Origin: JANOQP01 sp044227705
GTDB taxonomy: Bacteria > Bacteroidota > Bacteroidia > Chitinophagales > Saprospiraceae
Direction of reading: 5' to 3'
DNA: 24,929 nucleotides
Assembly (NCBI GenBank): GCA_044227705.1
Contig: JBGAWE010000043.1
Span: 1-24,929 of the forward strand
Shown here: one piece after another, positions 24,543-24,929 of the stretch
How the letters are laid out: each line of letters opens with the position of its first letter
Numbering within the stretch: the stretch's first letter is position 1
Program-made: the position numbers and the translations under genes
Notes under the pieces: model-generated
Databases searched by the model: none
Told to the model about the DNA's origin: nothing
Seen by the model: only the letters and a program-made list of their open reading frames with translations

Positions 24543-24914
24543 ATGAAAGCCGCCCCCTTCCTCGCCTTTGGTTTGGCCATGTTCACCGCCTGCGGCGAGC
24601 CGCCCGAGCGTCGATATGAAAAAATGGCCGACGGTGCCTGCGAGTGCATGACCCCGCTGGTCGAGTTGAACGAGCAGGCGCAGACCCTTCTCGCCGAGCG
24701 CGACACGACCACAGCTGGGCAGCAAAAGCTGGCCACCCTGTTCAGGAAAATGGCCGCCGCCGACTCGTCCGCGAAGGCCTGCAGCCGGGTGCTGCTCGAC
24801 AAGTACGGCCCCGTTAATAAGGAGGAATGGGCAACGGCCGAGCCTTTTTTCTTGAAAAATTGCCCAAAAATGGGCGGGCAGAAGGAGCGGCTTCGGGAGA
24901 TGATGGGGGAGTGA
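24543..24914 (+). CDS. Small predicted lipoprotein with four conserved-looking cysteines
   Basis: This is a 123-residue protein. A short signal peptide ends in a lipobox-like 'MFTAC' with C17 as the likely lipidated residue. The mature part is hydrophilic and helical, with four more cysteines: C33 and C35 ('GACECM'), C80 ('AKACS') and C107 ('KNCPK'). Their spacing could allow two disulfides between helices. I know no function for this type. ATG 24543 is used because an in-frame ATG at 24477 lies before the clpB stop and would add a tail through the terminator. TATTTTCA at 24521-24528 is a possible -7 element. The stop (TGA) is within 16 bp of the right edge. Confidence 0.7.
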   Translation: MKAAPFLAFGLAMFTACGEPPERRYEKMADGACECMTPLVELNEQAQTLLAERDTTTAGQQKLATLFRKMAAADSSAKACSRVLLDKYGPVNKEEWATAEPFFLKNCPKMGGQKERLREMMGE

Positions 24915-24929
24915 GGCCTACAAACCCGC

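Overview
The window reads as chromosomal DNA of a GC-rich member of the Bacteroidota, most likely of the Saprospiria (Lewinella/Haliscomenobacter-like). Four things support this: Bacteroidota-type promoters (TTTG, a 19-22 nt spacer, TAnnTTTG), type IX secretion (T9SS) genes and cargo with C-terminal sorting domains, a short F1 epsilon subunit paired with atpD, and an N-terminal effector-associated-like domain of a kind common in Saprospiria. A run of N at 17926-17960 marks a draft or metagenome assembly. The phylum is well supported; the class is inference.

Layout. 1-1256 (-): 5' part of an EAD11-like, single-pass membrane protein that runs off the left edge. 1384-2112 (-): YwaF/TIGR02206 membrane protein. 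2252-4096 (+): MdlA/YheI-type ABC exporter half. 4132-4635 (+): small secreted T9SS protein. 4643-6397 (-): secreted M28 peptidase with a C-terminal sorting domain. 6529-8112 (-): POT peptide transporter. 8582-9340 (+): SPOR-OmpA envelope protein. 9501-10065 (+): decayed formylglycine-generating-enzyme-like pseudogene. 10163-12002 (-): atpD-atpC. 12558-14093 (+): MltD-like lytic transglycosylase with LysM domains. 14175-16529 (-): PorZ of the T9SS. 16691-17656 (-): MoxR AAA+ ATPase. 17829-18706 (+): N-terminal transketolase subunit with the assembly gap. 18703-19740 (-): galE. 19961-21610 (+): GH73 glucosaminidase with LysM repeats. 21826-24480 (+): clpB. 24543-24914 (+): small cysteine-containing lipoprotein.

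Themes. Most genes are single transcription units; atpD-atpC is the only clear operon. Several products act at the envelope: two LysM cell-wall hydrolases, SPOR-OmpA, the lipoprotein, PorZ and two predicted T9SS cargo proteins. The M28 peptidase and POT transporter could act in sequence, with extracellular proteolysis followed by di/tripeptide uptake, but a terminator separates them. Housekeeping genes (F1-ATPase, ClpB, GalE, transketolase) are interspersed, so this is mostly ordinary core genome.

The less ordinary content lies at the left edge (EAD-like protein), in the decayed FGE gene, and in the intergenic regions: a 32-bp perfect bidirectional terminator, two terminators sharing a stem sequence, three REP-like inverted repeats, and a consensus promoter with a long structured leader upstream of the transglycosylase. 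I found no CRISPR array, rRNA, tRNA, transposase or integrase.
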